Positions 50,019 through 58,068 of a DNA stretch of 64,000 nucleotides are shown here, one piece after another. The translations under genes were made by a program, and so were the position numbers. Below the pieces are notes generated by a model. The model was given only the letters and a program-made list of their open reading frames with translations, made no database searches and had not been told where the DNA came from. This DNA is from Limnobacter litoralis (GTDB lineage: Bacteria > Pseudomonadota > Gammaproteobacteria > Burkholderiales > Burkholderiaceae_B): positions 1 through 64,000 of the forward strand of contig NZ_BSOJ01000012.1 of NCBI RefSeq assembly GCF_030160455.1. Direction: 5' to 3'. Numbering within the stretch: position 1 is the first letter of the stretch; each line of letters opens with the position of its first letter.

Positions 50019-50858
50019 ATGAACGAGACTCTATTGTACGCCTTTGCTGTAACCGTGCTGCTGGCCTCTGGTGGTTTGGCAGCCCTGTGTGTTTTCGGGT
50101 CTGCACGGGTGCCTTTCTGGCTCGACCGCAGTGTTTTTGCATTGGGCTTGGTCACGGCCGGCGTGTTGTTGTATTCCACGCTTTTTCAAATCGATGGCAT
50201 GCATTTTGGTTTTGCAGTCGGCTTGATGTGTGTCGTCTGGGTGGCAGCCGTGGTGGCCTTTGTCGAAGGGTTTGTAGACCGAGTGCCCTTTCTGGAAATG
50301 TTCATTTTTCCGCTGTGTGCGCTTGTATTTCTGCTTGAGTTGTTGGTGGGCGAAGAATCCCATGTGCCGATGGCCATGGACTGGTTGTTCCAGGCCCATC
50401 TCTTGATTGCAATTTCTGCCTACAGCCTGCTGGGTCTCGCCGCAGTGCATTCCATTGTGATGGCCTACCAAGAGAAAATGCTTCATCAGCCGCTTCGCAT
50501 GGGCAGGGAAGGTCAGGCCAAGCGCGAGCGCATGCTGGACCATTTGCCTTCCCTGATTTCCATGGAGTCCATTCTGTTCAGGCAGCTATGGGCTGGTTTC
50601 GTCCTGCTCTCCCTGACTCTGATTTCGGGCTTTCTGTTTTCCGAGCAGTGGAGCGGTCACGCGTTCCGCTTTGATCACAAAACCCTGTTTTCGGTCATTT
50701 CCTGGGTGTCTTTTGCGGTCCTTTTGGGGGGACGTCTGCTACTGGGCTGGCGTGGCAAGGTGGCTTTGCGTTGGTGCCTGGGCAGCTACGTCATGTTGTT
50801 TCTGGCCTACTTTGGCACGCAGTTTGTGCTTGAGTTCATCTTGAAAAGAGCGGTCTAA
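50019..50858 (+). CDS. CcsA/HemX-like cytochrome c assembly membrane protein
   Basis: An inner-membrane protein of 279 residues with about eight hydrophobic segments, similar to the YpjD/HemX branch of the cytochrome c assembly family (PF01578). QAHLLIAISAYSLLGLAAVHSI contains a conserved His used for haem or metal handling in relatives. It is divergent from ffh, a neighbourhood seen in many proteobacteria. The specific role is not known; no other cytochrome c maturation genes lie close by. Confidence 0.8.
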   Translation: MNETLLYAFAVTVLLASGGLAALCVFGSARVPFWLDRSVFALGLVTAGVLLYSTLFQIDGMHFGFAVGLMCVVWVAAVVAFVEGFVDRVPFLEMFIFPLCALVFLLELLVGEESHVPMAMDWLFQAHLLIAISAYSLLGLAAVHSIVMAYQEKMLHQPLRMGREGQAKRERMLDHLPSLISMESILFRQLWAGFVLLSLTLISGFLFSEQWSGHAFRFDHKTLFSVISWVSFAVLLGGRLLLGWRGKVALRWCLGSYVMLFLAYFGTQFVLEFILKRAV

Positions 50859-51112
50859 TGGGGCGCATATTGTTCTTTTTGATTCTTGCTGGCGTGGCTT
50901 ATATTGTTTTCAAAAGCTGGCAAAGAAAGCAGGTTTCGGGCGCTGGGGGCATGTCCTCCCGGGAAAAGGTTTCTCACAATCCCCGTGAGGTGATCTATCC
51001 CTGTAAGCATTGCGGTGCCTACAGCCCCCTGTCTGAGGGAGTGATGCTGCAAGGGCGTTTTTACTGCAGCGCAGACCATGCCAAATTGGCCGGCGAAAAA
51101 ATGGTCAATTAG
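50858..51112 (+). CDS. Small membrane-anchored PP0621-like zinc-ribbon protein
   Basis: An 84-residue protein with an N-terminal membrane helix (ILFFLILAGVAYIVF) and a soluble end bearing CKHCG and a later YCSADH, a likely Cys3-His or Cys4-type metal site. Proteins of this kind (called PP0621 family) sit after hemX/ypjD and before ampD in many betaproteobacteria. The start overlaps the preceding stop (TAATG). Function unknown. Confidence 0.75.
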   Translation: MGRILFFLILAGVAYIVFKSWQRKQVSGAGGMSSREKVSHNPREVIYPCKHCGAYSPLSEGVMLQGRFYCSADHAKLAGEKMVN

Positions 51113-51138
51113 GCGGTTTGACGCACAGGAGTACGGGT

Positions 51139-51702
51139 ATGTGGCTGGATGAAGATGGATGGATCGATCAACCCTGGGTTCACAGAATTCCCTGTTCCAA
51201 CCACGACCCCAGACCCCTGGGTACCCAGATTGACTCGCTGGTCATTCATTGCATCAGTCTTCCCGAGCGGGTGCACGACTTTGAGCCCGTCAAAGCCCTT
51301 TTTCTGAACCAACTCGATTGCACGGCCCACCCGGAGTACGCGGCGCTTGAGGGCTTGCATGTGTCGTCGCATTTTGTGATTGACAGGCAGGGCGGGGTGT
51401 ACCAGTTCGTGTCCTGCGATCGGCGAGCCTGGCACGCGGGTGTATCGGGTGCGATGGACCGACAGAACTTCAATCATTTTTCGCTGGGCATCGAGCTGCT
51501 TGGTGATGTGTATTGCCCGTTTGAGCAAGCTCAATACGACAGCCTTTACAAGTTGATTGCCGAGTTGCGCGATCGTTATCCACTGAAATATGCATTCGCC
51601 CATTCAGAGATTGCGCCCACCCGCAAAACCGATCCTGGTCCCTTCTTTGACTGGAAAAGAATCCGTAAATCCTACACTTACGATTTGTTGCCCAAAGCCT
51701 GA
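51139..51702 (+). CDS. ampD: 1,6-anhydro-MurNAc-L-alanine amidase AmpD
   Basis: Cytoplasmic zinc amidase that cleaves the peptide from anhydromuropeptides during wall recycling; loss induces AmpC beta-lactamase in other bacteria. The 187 residues hold the zinc ligands His37 (LVIHC), His155 (AHSEIAP) and Asp165 (TDPGP), with Lys163 as catalytic helper. The ATG at 51139 has AGGAG at 51127-51131; the earlier TTG is not needed. Confidence 0.93.
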   Translation: MWLDEDGWIDQPWVHRIPCSNHDPRPLGTQIDSLVIHCISLPERVHDFEPVKALFLNQLDCTAHPEYAALEGLHVSSHFVIDRQGGVYQFVSCDRRAWHAGVSGAMDRQNFNHFSLGIELLGDVYCPFEQAQYDSLYKLIAELRDRYPLKYAFAHSEIAPTRKTDPGPFFDWKRIRKSYTYDLLPKA

Positions 51703-51733
51703 TTTGCGGTAGCCCCCTCGGCCCTCGTTCTAT

Positions 51734-51783
51734 TTGTCCACCACTTGTCCAGATCTTGTCCACATTCTCTGAAATGTGGACAA
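51734..51783. promoter_or_regulatory. Cluster of four DnaA-box-like sites upstream of nrdA
   Basis: TTGTCCACC (51734), TTGTCCAGA (51745) and TTGTCCACA (51756) lie on the same strand exactly 11 bases apart, and an inverted copy TGTGGACAA lies at 51775-51783. The core TTGTCCACA differs from the E. coli consensus TTATCCACA at one base and is the preferred form in high-GC bacteria. The third and fourth copies also make a perfect hairpin with 11-bp arms. Confidence 0.65.
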
Positions 51784-51814
51784 CTTTGTGCATGGTTCGT
51801 GGAAAAGAAAAGCG

Positions 51815-51843
51815 TTGCAAATTTGAATTGCGACCACTACAAT
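51815..51843 (+). promoter_or_regulatory. Candidate nrdA promoter
   Basis: TTGCAA at 51815-51820 (four of six) and TACAAT at 51838-51843 (five of six) are separated by 17 bases. A transcript start near 51850 would place both NrdR boxes across the promoter and start site. Confidence 0.55.
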
Positions 51844-51880
51844 TAGTTTCAGACCTCGCACAAAACACAACATATAGTGG
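51834..51880. promoter_or_regulatory. Two NrdR boxes controlling nrdA
   Basis: The site at 51865-51880 matches the 16-bp NrdR consensus (aCaCwAtATaTwGtgt) at about 14 positions. A weaker copy at 51834-51849 matches at about 11 and overlaps the predicted -10 element. The starts are 31 bases apart, three turns of DNA, which is the spacing NrdR tetramers need. NrdR represses ribonucleotide reductase genes when dATP is abundant. Confidence 0.75.
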
Positions 51881-51942
51881 TCTGTCATTCAAACCAACAA
51901 CAATGTAAATTCTTCAACGCGCGCTTTCCAGGAGATATGTGC

Positions 51943-54867
51943 ATGCAAACCAGCCATGAATCTGCCGCCATACAGACCAAGGCCCCAGCCTTCGACATCG
52001 ACGGCCAGGCCTCCAGCAAGCAGGCAGACAGCACCTATGCCAATTACAAAATCATTCGCAGAAACGGTGCGGTGGTGGGTTTCGAGCCCAGCAAGATCGC
52101 GATCGCAATGACCAAAGCGTTTCTGGCCGTCAATGGTGGCCAGGGCGCGGCTTCCGCGCGCGTGCGTGAGCTGGTCGAACAACTGACTGCCCAGGTGGTT
52201 TCAGCCCTGGTGCGTCGTCAACCGTCCGGCGGCATCTTCCACATTGAAGACATTCAGGATCAGGTTGAGCTGGCCTTGATGCGTTCAGGCGAAGCCGAAG
52301 TGGCGCGTGCCTACGTGCTTTACCGTGAGCGCCGCGCACAAGAGCGCGCGCAGCAGAAAGTCGAGCAGGCCCAAACGCATGCCTTGAACGTGGTGGACGG
52401 CGATGTAACCCGCCCACTGGATGTGGACAGTCTGAAAAGCCTGATTGAGGCTGCGGCCGTTGGACTGGAAGGCATTGACACCGACCACATTCTGAAAGAG
52501 ACCCTGAAAAACCTGTACGACGGCGTGAAAGTGGCCGAGGTGTACAAGTCAGCCATTCTGGCCTCACGCGCCATGATCGAAAACGAGCCCAGTTACACGC
52601 TGGTGACTTCGCGTCTGTTGTTGCACACCATCCGCCGTGAAATCATTGGTCGGGAAATTGCGCAAGACGAAATGGCGCAGGTGTACCCAGAATATTTCCC
52701 CCAGTTCATCAAGAAGGGCATTGAAGCCGGTCTGCTGGACAACCGCCTGGCCCAGTTCGACATGAAGAAGCTGGGCGCTGCGCTGAACTACAAGCGCGAC
52801 CTGCAATTCGATTATCTGGGCCTGCAAACTCTGTATGACCGCTATTTCCTGCACGTTGATGGCACCCGCATTGAAATGCCTCAGGCTTTCTACATGCGCG
52901 TTGCGATGGGCCTGGCGCTGAACGAAGTGGATCGCGAGGCGCGCGCAATCGAGTTTTACGAAGTGCTGTCTACCTTTGACTTCATGAGCTCTACGCCCAC
53001 ACTGTTCAACAGCGGCACCATTCGTTCTCAACTGTCCTCTTGCTACCTCACCACCATCGGTGACGACCTCGACGACATCTATGAAGGCATCAAGGAAAAC
53101 GCGTTGCTGTCCAAGTACGCAGGCGGCCTGGGCAACGACTGGACACCCGTTCGCGCATTGGGCAGCCACATCAAGGGCACCAACGGCAAATCCCAAGGTG
53201 TTGTGCCTTTCCTGAAAGTGGTAAACGACACAGCCGTGGCTGTGAACCAAGGCGGCAAGCGCAAAGGCGCGGTGTGTGCCTACCTAGAGACTTGGCACCT
53301 GGACATCGAAGAGTTTCTGGAACTGCGCAAGAACACCGGTGACGATCGCCGTCGCACCCACGACATGAACACAGCGAACTGGATTCCCGACCTGTTCATG
53401 AAGCGTGTGATGGAAAATGGCGAATGGACCCTGTTTAGCCCGGCCGACACACCCGATCTGCATGATCTGTACGGCAAGGCTTTTGAAAAGGCCTATGTGG
53501 GCTACGAAGAAAAGGCCGCACGTGGCGAGCTGAAGCTGCATAAAAAAGTGGACGCCAACAAACTGTGGCGCAAAATCCTGTCTATGCTGTTCGAAACAGG
53601 CCACCCCTGGATCACTTTCAAGGACCCTTGCAACATTCGCAGCCCCCAGCAACACGTTGGTGTGGTTCACTCGTCCAACCTGTGTACAGAAATTACACTG
53701 AACACCAGCGCCACTGAAATTGCAGTGTGTAACCTGGGTTCTGTGAACATGACTGCGCACCTGAAAAAGGGCGAGAACGGCGAATACACGCTGGACCATG
53801 ACAAACTGCGCAGCACGGTGCGCGTTGCCATGCGCATGCTCGACAACGTGATTGACATCAACTACTACGCCGTGGGCAAGGCGCGCAATTCAAACCTGCG
53901 TCACCGCCCAGTGGGCATGGGCATGATGGGCTTCCAGGATGCGCTGCACATGATGCGCAAGCCTTACGCCTCTCGCGACGCCGTAGAATTCGCTGACGAA
54001 AGCATGGAAGCCATTTGCTACTACGCTTACGAGGCCTCCTCTGACTTGGCCGCAGAGCGTGGTGTGTACAGCACGTACAAGGGCTCCCTGTGGGACAAGG
54101 GCATTCTGCCGCTGGACAGCATCAAGCTGCTGGAAGAAGAACGTGGCGGTTACCTTGAAGTGGACACTTCGTCCACCATGGACTGGGACAGCCTGCGGGC
54201 CAAAATCAAGGCTCAGGGCATGCGCAACTCCAATTGCGTGGCCATTGCCCCAACCGCGACCATTTCCAACATCATTGGCGTGGCCGCGTCGATTGAGCCC
54301 ACATTCCAGAACCTGTACGTGAAGTCGAACCTCAGCGGCGAGTTCACCATCGTCAACGAACACCTGGTGCGCGACCTGAAGCGCCTGGGCATCTGGGACG
54401 AAGTGATGATTTCTGACCTGAAATACTTCGATGGTTCAGTCATGAAGATCGACCGCATTCCGGAAGACCTGAAGCGTTTGTACGCCACGGCTTTCGAGAT
54501 GGACCCACGCTGGCTGGTTGAAGCCGCCGCGCGTCGCCAAAAGTGGATCGATCAGGCCCAGAGCTTGAACATCTACATGGCGGGTGTGTCGGGCAAACGT
54601 CTGGACGACACCTACAAGCTGGCTTGGACACGCGGTTTGAAAACCACGTACTACCTGCGCACCATTGGTGCAACCCACGCCGAGAAATCCACGCTGAAAG
54701 GTGGTGAATTGAACGCCGTGAACGCCGATGGTGGTGCCTCTGTAGCCTTTACTTCTGCGCCGGCAACGGGCCTTGTGCCCAACCTGCCAGAGCAGGAGGT
54801 GGAGGGCAAGGTGTGTACACTTCGACCCGGCGACGATGGCTTTGAAGAATGCGAGGCCTGCCAGTAA
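51943..54867 (+). CDS. nrdA: Class Ia ribonucleotide reductase, large subunit
   Basis: Reduces ribonucleoside diphosphates to deoxyribonucleotides. It has 974 residues: an N-terminal ATP cone for allosteric dATP/ATP sensing (around residues 35-125), then the ten-stranded barrel. Active-site residues are Cys367 in SSCYLTT, Asn579, Cys581 and Glu583 in NLCTEI, and the C-terminal redox cysteines in ECEAC. This is longer than E. coli NrdA (761), the extra length lying mainly in the N-terminal region. Two ATG codons precede; the one at 51943 has AGGAG eight bases ahead. Confidence 0.95.
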   Translation: MQTSHESAAIQTKAPAFDIDGQASSKQADSTYANYKIIRRNGAVVGFEPSKIAIAMTKAFLAVNGGQGAASARVRELVEQLTAQVVSALVRRQPSGGIFHIEDIQDQVELALMRSGEAEVARAYVLYRERRAQERAQQKVEQAQTHALNVVDGDVTRPLDVDSLKSLIEAAAVGLEGIDTDHILKETLKNLYDGVKVAEVYKSAILASRAMIENEPSYTLVTSRLLLHTIRREIIGREIAQDEMAQVYPEYFPQFIKKGIEAGLLDNRLAQFDMKKLGAALNYKRDLQFDYLGLQTLYDRYFLHVDGTRIEMPQAFYMRVAMGLALNEVDREARAIEFYEVLSTFDFMSSTPTLFNSGTIRSQLSSCYLTTIGDDLDDIYEGIKENALLSKYAGGLGNDWTPVRALGSHIKGTNGKSQGVVPFLKVVNDTAVAVNQGGKRKGAVCAYLETWHLDIEEFLELRKNTGDDRRRTHDMNTANWIPDLFMKRVMENGEWTLFSPADTPDLHDLYGKAFEKAYVGYEEKAARGELKLHKKVDANKLWRKILSMLFETGHPWITFKDPCNIRSPQQHVGVVHSSNLCTEITLNTSATEIAVCNLGSVNMTAHLKKGENGEYTLDHDKLRSTVRVAMRMLDNVIDINYYAVGKARNSNLRHRPVGMGMMGFQDALHMMRKPYASRDAVEFADESMEAICYYAYEASSDLAAERGVYSTYKGSLWDKGILPLDSIKLLEEERGGYLEVDTSSTMDWDSLRAKIKAQGMRNSNCVAIAPTATISNIIGVAASIEPTFQNLYVKSNLSGEFTIVNEHLVRDLKRLGIWDEVMISDLKYFDGSVMKIDRIPEDLKRLYATAFEMDPRWLVEAAARRQKWIDQAQSLNIYMAGVSGKRLDDTYKLAWTRGLKTTYYLRTIGATHAEKSTLKGGELNAVNADGGASVAFTSAPATGLVPNLPEQEVEGKVCTLRPGDDGFEECEACQ

Positions 54868-54901
54868 GGCTTGCCCCTCGGTTAATAATTGAACATAATG
54901 A

Positions 54902-54921
54902 CACTGTGATTTTGTACAGTG
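54902..54921. promoter_or_regulatory. LexA-type SOS box upstream of nrdB
   Basis: CTGT (54904-54907), eight bases, ACAG (54916-54919), extended to a 7-bp inverted repeat ACACTGT / ACAGTGT. This fits the LexA consensus CTGT-N8-ACAG used in beta- and gammaproteobacteria. It lies between nrdA and nrdB, about 20 bases before the nrdB start. A weak promoter may surround it (ATGACA at 54898, TATTAT at 54922), but that would leave a very short leader. Confidence 0.65.
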
Positions 54922-54942
54922 TATTATTTGGGAGTAAAAAGT

Positions 54943-56109
54943 ATGCTGTCTTGGGAAGACGAATTCGAGCAAAGCATGGGAACCACCACCGCTGCTGCAC
55001 CTGCCGCAGTGAAGATGCCAACCATGCCTGAAGTGGCACCCAGCCTGTATCAAAAGGCCGCCCAGCCCGTCGCCAAATCAGAGGGTTCTGCCGCACGTGT
55101 GCGCGCCGCTGACAAGCGCGTCATCAATGGCACCACCGATGTCAACCAGCTGGTGCCATTCAAGTACAAGTGGGCCTGGGAAAAGTACCTCAGCGGTTGT
55201 GCCAACCACTGGATGCCCCAGGAAATCAACATGGACCGCGACATCGCTTTGTGGAAAAGCCAAGATGGCTTGACCGAAGATGAGCGCCTGCTGGTCAAGC
55301 GCAATTTGGGCTTCTTTGTCACGGCCGATTCACTGGCAGCCAACAACATCGTGCTGGGCACCTACCGCCACATCACTGCACCTGAGTGCCGTCAGTTCCT
55401 GTTGCGTCAGGCTTTTGAAGAGGCCATTCACACCCACGCCTACCAGTACATCGTAGAAAGCCTGGGCATTGATGAGGCAGAAACCTTCAACGCTTACAAC
55501 GAAGTGCCCTGCATCAAGGCCAAAGACGAGTTTCTGATTCCTTTCATCGACGTGCTGACCGACCCTGAGTTCAAAACCGGCACCCCTGAAGCAGACCAGA
55601 AGCTGTTGAAGTCATTGATCGCTTTTGCCTGCATCATGGAAGGCATGTTCTTTTATGTGGGCTTTGTCCAGATTCTGGCCCTGGGTCGCCAGAACAAGAT
55701 GATTGGCGCTGCCGAGCAGTTCCAGTACATCCTGCGTGACGAGTCCATGCACTGCAACTTCGGTATCGATCTGATCAACACCGTGAAGCTGGAAAACCCA
55801 CACCTGTGGACCCCAGAGTTCAAGGAAGAGATCAAGGCCATGTTCTACAAAGCCGTTGAGCTTGAACACGCCTACGCCGTGGACACCATGCCACGCGGTG
55901 TGTTGGGTTTGAATTCCGCCCAGTTCATGGAATACATGCGTTTCATCGCCAACCGCCGTTCCAATCAGATTGGTTTGGGCACATTGTTTGAAGGCGCCAG
56001 CAATCCCTTCCCATGGATGAGCGAGATGATGGACCTGAAGAAGGAAACCAACTTCTTCGAGCGTCGTGTGACCGAGTACCAGACTGGTGGTGCGCTGAGC
56101 TGGGATTGA
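54943..56109 (+). CDS. nrdB: Class Ia ribonucleotide reductase, small subunit
   Basis: Provides the tyrosyl radical from a diiron centre for NrdA. It has 388 residues, with a helical ferritin-like fold; metal ligands are seen in [11 protein letters not shown] and [10 protein letters not shown]. The extended N-terminal tail (about 60 residues, alanine- and proline-rich) precedes the core. The ATG at 54943 has a GGGAG site. It follows nrdA by 75 bases that hold an inverted repeat, so it can be transcribed with nrdA and perhaps also on its own. Confidence 0.95.
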   Translation: MLSWEDEFEQSMGTTTAAAPAAVKMPTMPEVAPSLYQKAAQPVAKSEGSAARVRAADKRVINGTTDVNQLVPFKYKWAWEKYLSGCANHWMPQEINMDRDIALWKSQDGLTEDERLLVKRNLGFFVTADSLAANNIVLGTYRHITAPECRQFLLRQAFEEAIHTHAYQYIVESLGIDEAETFNAYNEVPCIKAKDEFLIPFIDVLTDPEFKTGTPEADQKLLKSLIAFACIMEGMFFYVGFVQILALGRQNKMIGAAEQFQYILRDESMHCNFGIDLINTVKLENPHLWTPEFKEEIKAMFYKAVELEHAYAVDTMPRGVLGLNSAQFMEYMRFIANRRSNQIGLGTLFEGASNPFPWMSEMMDLKKETNFFERRVTEYQTGGALSWD

Positions 56110-56112
56110 CAT

Positions 56113-56154
56113 TTCAGAATGGTTGCCGCCCACAAGGGCGACGACCATTCTGAA
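56113..56154. terminator. Hairpin between convergent nrdB and the GST gene
   Basis: TTCAGAATGGT (56113-56123) pairs perfectly with ACCATTCTGAA (56144-56154), with an inner GCCC/GGGC helix (56028-free loop ACAA, at 56128-56139). No long T-run follows, but the position between two stop codons suggests transcription ends here. Confidence 0.65.
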
Positions 56155-56157
56155 TAT

Positions 56158-56850
56158 TCAGGACGCAGCGTCTAGGCGTGCGTTCTGTGGAAACATCACG
56201 CGTCGTGCGTCCTCATCCATTTCGGTTTTGAAGGTATGGCGCGATTTTAGCGCTTCAGCGCGCTGTGCTGCTGGTCGAGCGTTGATTTCATCAAGCAGCC
56301 TTTTCACATTTGGAAGATTATCCCAAGCCTTGTCGCCCAAGATAAAAGGGACAGCGCGCGCCCAACCCCACACTGCCATATCGACGAGACTGTAACTGTC
56401 TCCCAACATATATTGATGTTTGCTGAGTTGTGCATCGATCAGGCCCCAATGACGCTGTGCTTCAAAGTCGTAACGGTTTACTGCATAGGTCTTGGGTTCG
56501 GGGGCGAAGTGCTTGAAATGCACAGCCTGACCCGAGTATGGTCCGATCCCGGTGGCCACAAACATTAGCCACGAAAGCATCTGCGCGCGTTGCTCTGGTG
56601 TGTTTTTGGGTAAGAATTTGCCGGTTTTTTCAGCCAGGTACAGAAGAATCGCATTACTGTCAAACACTACAGCACTGCCATCCACAATCGCAGGCGTTTT
56701 GGCATTCGGGTTGATCGCGGTGTACTCAGGTGAGTGCTGCTCTCCTTTACGCGTGTCTACAGGAATCAATTCATAGGGAAGGTTAGCCTCTTCGAGGAAA
56801 AGGGCCACCTTGGCTGGATTCGGGGAAGGGTGGTAATAAAATTTGATCAT
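56158..56850 (-). CDS. Glutathione S-transferase family protein
   Basis: A 230-residue cytoplasmic enzyme of the type close to E. coli YfcG/YghU. Thioredoxin-like N-terminal domain: FYYHPSPNPAKVALFLEE, then NPNAKTPAIVD and the glutathione-binding FDSNAILLYLAE. The C-terminal helical domain begins near residue 88. Likely role: glutathione-dependent conjugation or disulfide reduction; the substrate cannot be told. It is divergent from a TetR regulator that may control it. Confidence 0.88.
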   Translation of the reverse strand: MIKFYYHPSPNPAKVALFLEEANLPYELIPVDTRKGEQHSPEYTAINPNAKTPAIVDGSAVVFDSNAILLYLAEKTGKFLPKNTPEQRAQMLSWLMFVATGIGPYSGQAVHFKHFAPEPKTYAVNRYDFEAQRHWGLIDAQLSKHQYMLGDSYSLVDMAVWGWARAVPFILGDKAWDNLPNVKRLLDEINARPAAQRAEALKSRHTFKTEMDEDARRVMFPQNARLDAAS

Positions 56851-57043
56851 GATTGGCCTTTAAAAGCGGGTTTAAAAATCATCGTTTCCAAATTTGAAGA
56901 AAGGGGTCGAGTCGGCATTCTGTTTAATTGCTGAAGTGATTTGACTCGTAGGGCTCTATCGATGAGTTTCACTTCAAAATCTAGAGTGTCATTTCGACAG
57001 CTGACCTAACCCTGTGATGCCAACTTTCATGGCGAAGAGGTCA

Positions 57044-57083
57044 GGTTGGTTTTGTTCGACCTTGTTCCTACCAACCAATGGTA
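57044..57083. promoter_or_regulatory. Inverted repeats in the GST-tetR intergenic region
   Basis: The 283-base gap (56851-57133) between the divergent genes holds TACCA-ACCAA-TGGTA (57069-57083) and GGTTGGT (57044-57050) with ACCAACC (57070-57076), 19 bases apart. One of these is a plausible TetR operator, close to the tetR start. The remainder of the gap shows no gene. Confidence 0.4.
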
Positions 57084-57133
57084 ACAAAATTCTGGTACGA
57101 TCGGTCCAAAATTTATTGTAAGGCATATTGCTT

Positions 57134-57706
57134 ATGGCTCGACATCTGGAGTTTGATCCCACCGAGGCTATCGCTTTTGCGGTAGAGGCATTTTGGCAGT
57201 TTGGTTATGGGCAGCTGTCTGCTGGTAAAATAGCTGAGGCGATGGCGGTTGCAAAATCATCGCTGTACAACACCTATGGATCGAAGCGAGAACTTTTTCT
57301 TGAATCGATTGATCACTATGCCAGCAACCAGCGTTCGAAGTTGCTCCAGCGCGCTAGCGGAGAGAATGTTGGAACTGTGTTACGTCAGTTGTTGCTAGAG
57401 GTCGTTTCTGATAACCATGCAGGCAGGGGCTGCTTGTTGGCAAACACCGCTTCTGAATTCGGGTCGAGTGACGACGAAGTTCGTCAACGCGTTAAAGCGG
57501 GATTTGACGGAATGATTGAGGCGTTTGCTAATCTAGTTCAGGTAGGTCAAATGACTGGTCAGTTCTCATCAATGGTTGACGCGCGTCGGTATGCCGCTGT
57601 GCTGGTTACCGGTGTTTCAGGGCTGCGTACCCTGGTTAAATGCGGTTACTCCGCCGATGAGCTTGAATGTGTCGTTGAAAGCTTGCTTGCTGGACTGGTC
57701 GATTGA
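57134..57706 (+). CDS. TetR-family transcriptional regulator
   Basis: A 190-residue repressor-type protein. The helix-turn-helix is at about residues 22-49 (GYGQLSAGKIAEAMAVAKSS followed by LYNTYGSKRELF), as in the AcrR/TetR group. The remaining helices form a ligand domain of the TetR_C_16-like class, with CLLANTASEFGSSDD near residue 99. The effector is unknown. It is divergent from the glutathione transferase gene, which is its most likely target. The ATG at 57134 is preferred over the TTG two codons earlier. Confidence 0.85.
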   Translation: MARHLEFDPTEAIAFAVEAFWQFGYGQLSAGKIAEAMAVAKSSLYNTYGSKRELFLESIDHYASNQRSKLLQRASGENVGTVLRQLLLEVVSDNHAGRGCLLANTASEFGSSDDEVRQRVKAGFDGMIEAFANLVQVGQMTGQFSSMVDARRYAAVLVTGVSGLRTLVKCGYSADELECVVESLLAGLVD

Positions 57707-57812
57707 CCAGCCGAAGGCTGCCCAACAACGCAAACCAGCAGATCGAAGTCGATTTTGTTCCGTGGTCAGCTATGATGAATGGTTAAAGTGATTTAGAAAA
57801 ATCGGCTGAGGT

Positions 57813-58043
57813 ATGACCCAACAAATCATTCACATTCATCGCGAGCCGGTGGAACTGTACAAAATACTGAAATTTACGGGCATGGCCGACAGTGGCGGAG
57901 GTGCCAAGAATGTGATCGCCGACGGCCAGGTGAAGGTCAACGGCGCTGTGGAATTGCAAAAGCGCAAGAAAATCATGTCGGGCGACTCGATTGAATTTGC
58001 CGGTGTGAAATACACCGTCAAGCTGGAAGACAGCGCGCCTTGA
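57813..58043 (+). CDS. S4-domain RNA-binding protein, YbcJ type
   Basis: A 76-residue protein that consists of nearly one S4 RNA-binding domain: LYKILKFTGMADSGGGAKNVI, then GQVKVNGAVELQKRKKI and GDSIEF. Similar small proteins (E. coli YbcJ) are thought to bind structured RNA, perhaps rRNA. It follows the tetR gene by 106 bases, without evident coupling. Confidence 0.88.
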   Translation: MTQQIIHIHREPVELYKILKFTGMADSGGGAKNVIADGQVKVNGAVELQKRKKIMSGDSIEFAGVKYTVKLEDSAP

Positions 58044-58068
58044 TTGTGGCTAGGCGCGCCGCCTTTCC

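Noticed and set aside
54749-55096. Reverse-strand 115-codon frame over the nrdA-nrdB junction
   Set aside because: Covers the junction with its inverted repeat and both coding ends; no family resemblance or start signal.
57694-57709. CTGGTC-GATT-GACCAG hairpin at the end of tetR
   Set aside because: Short stem overlapping the stop codon, with no T-run; not enough to call a terminator.
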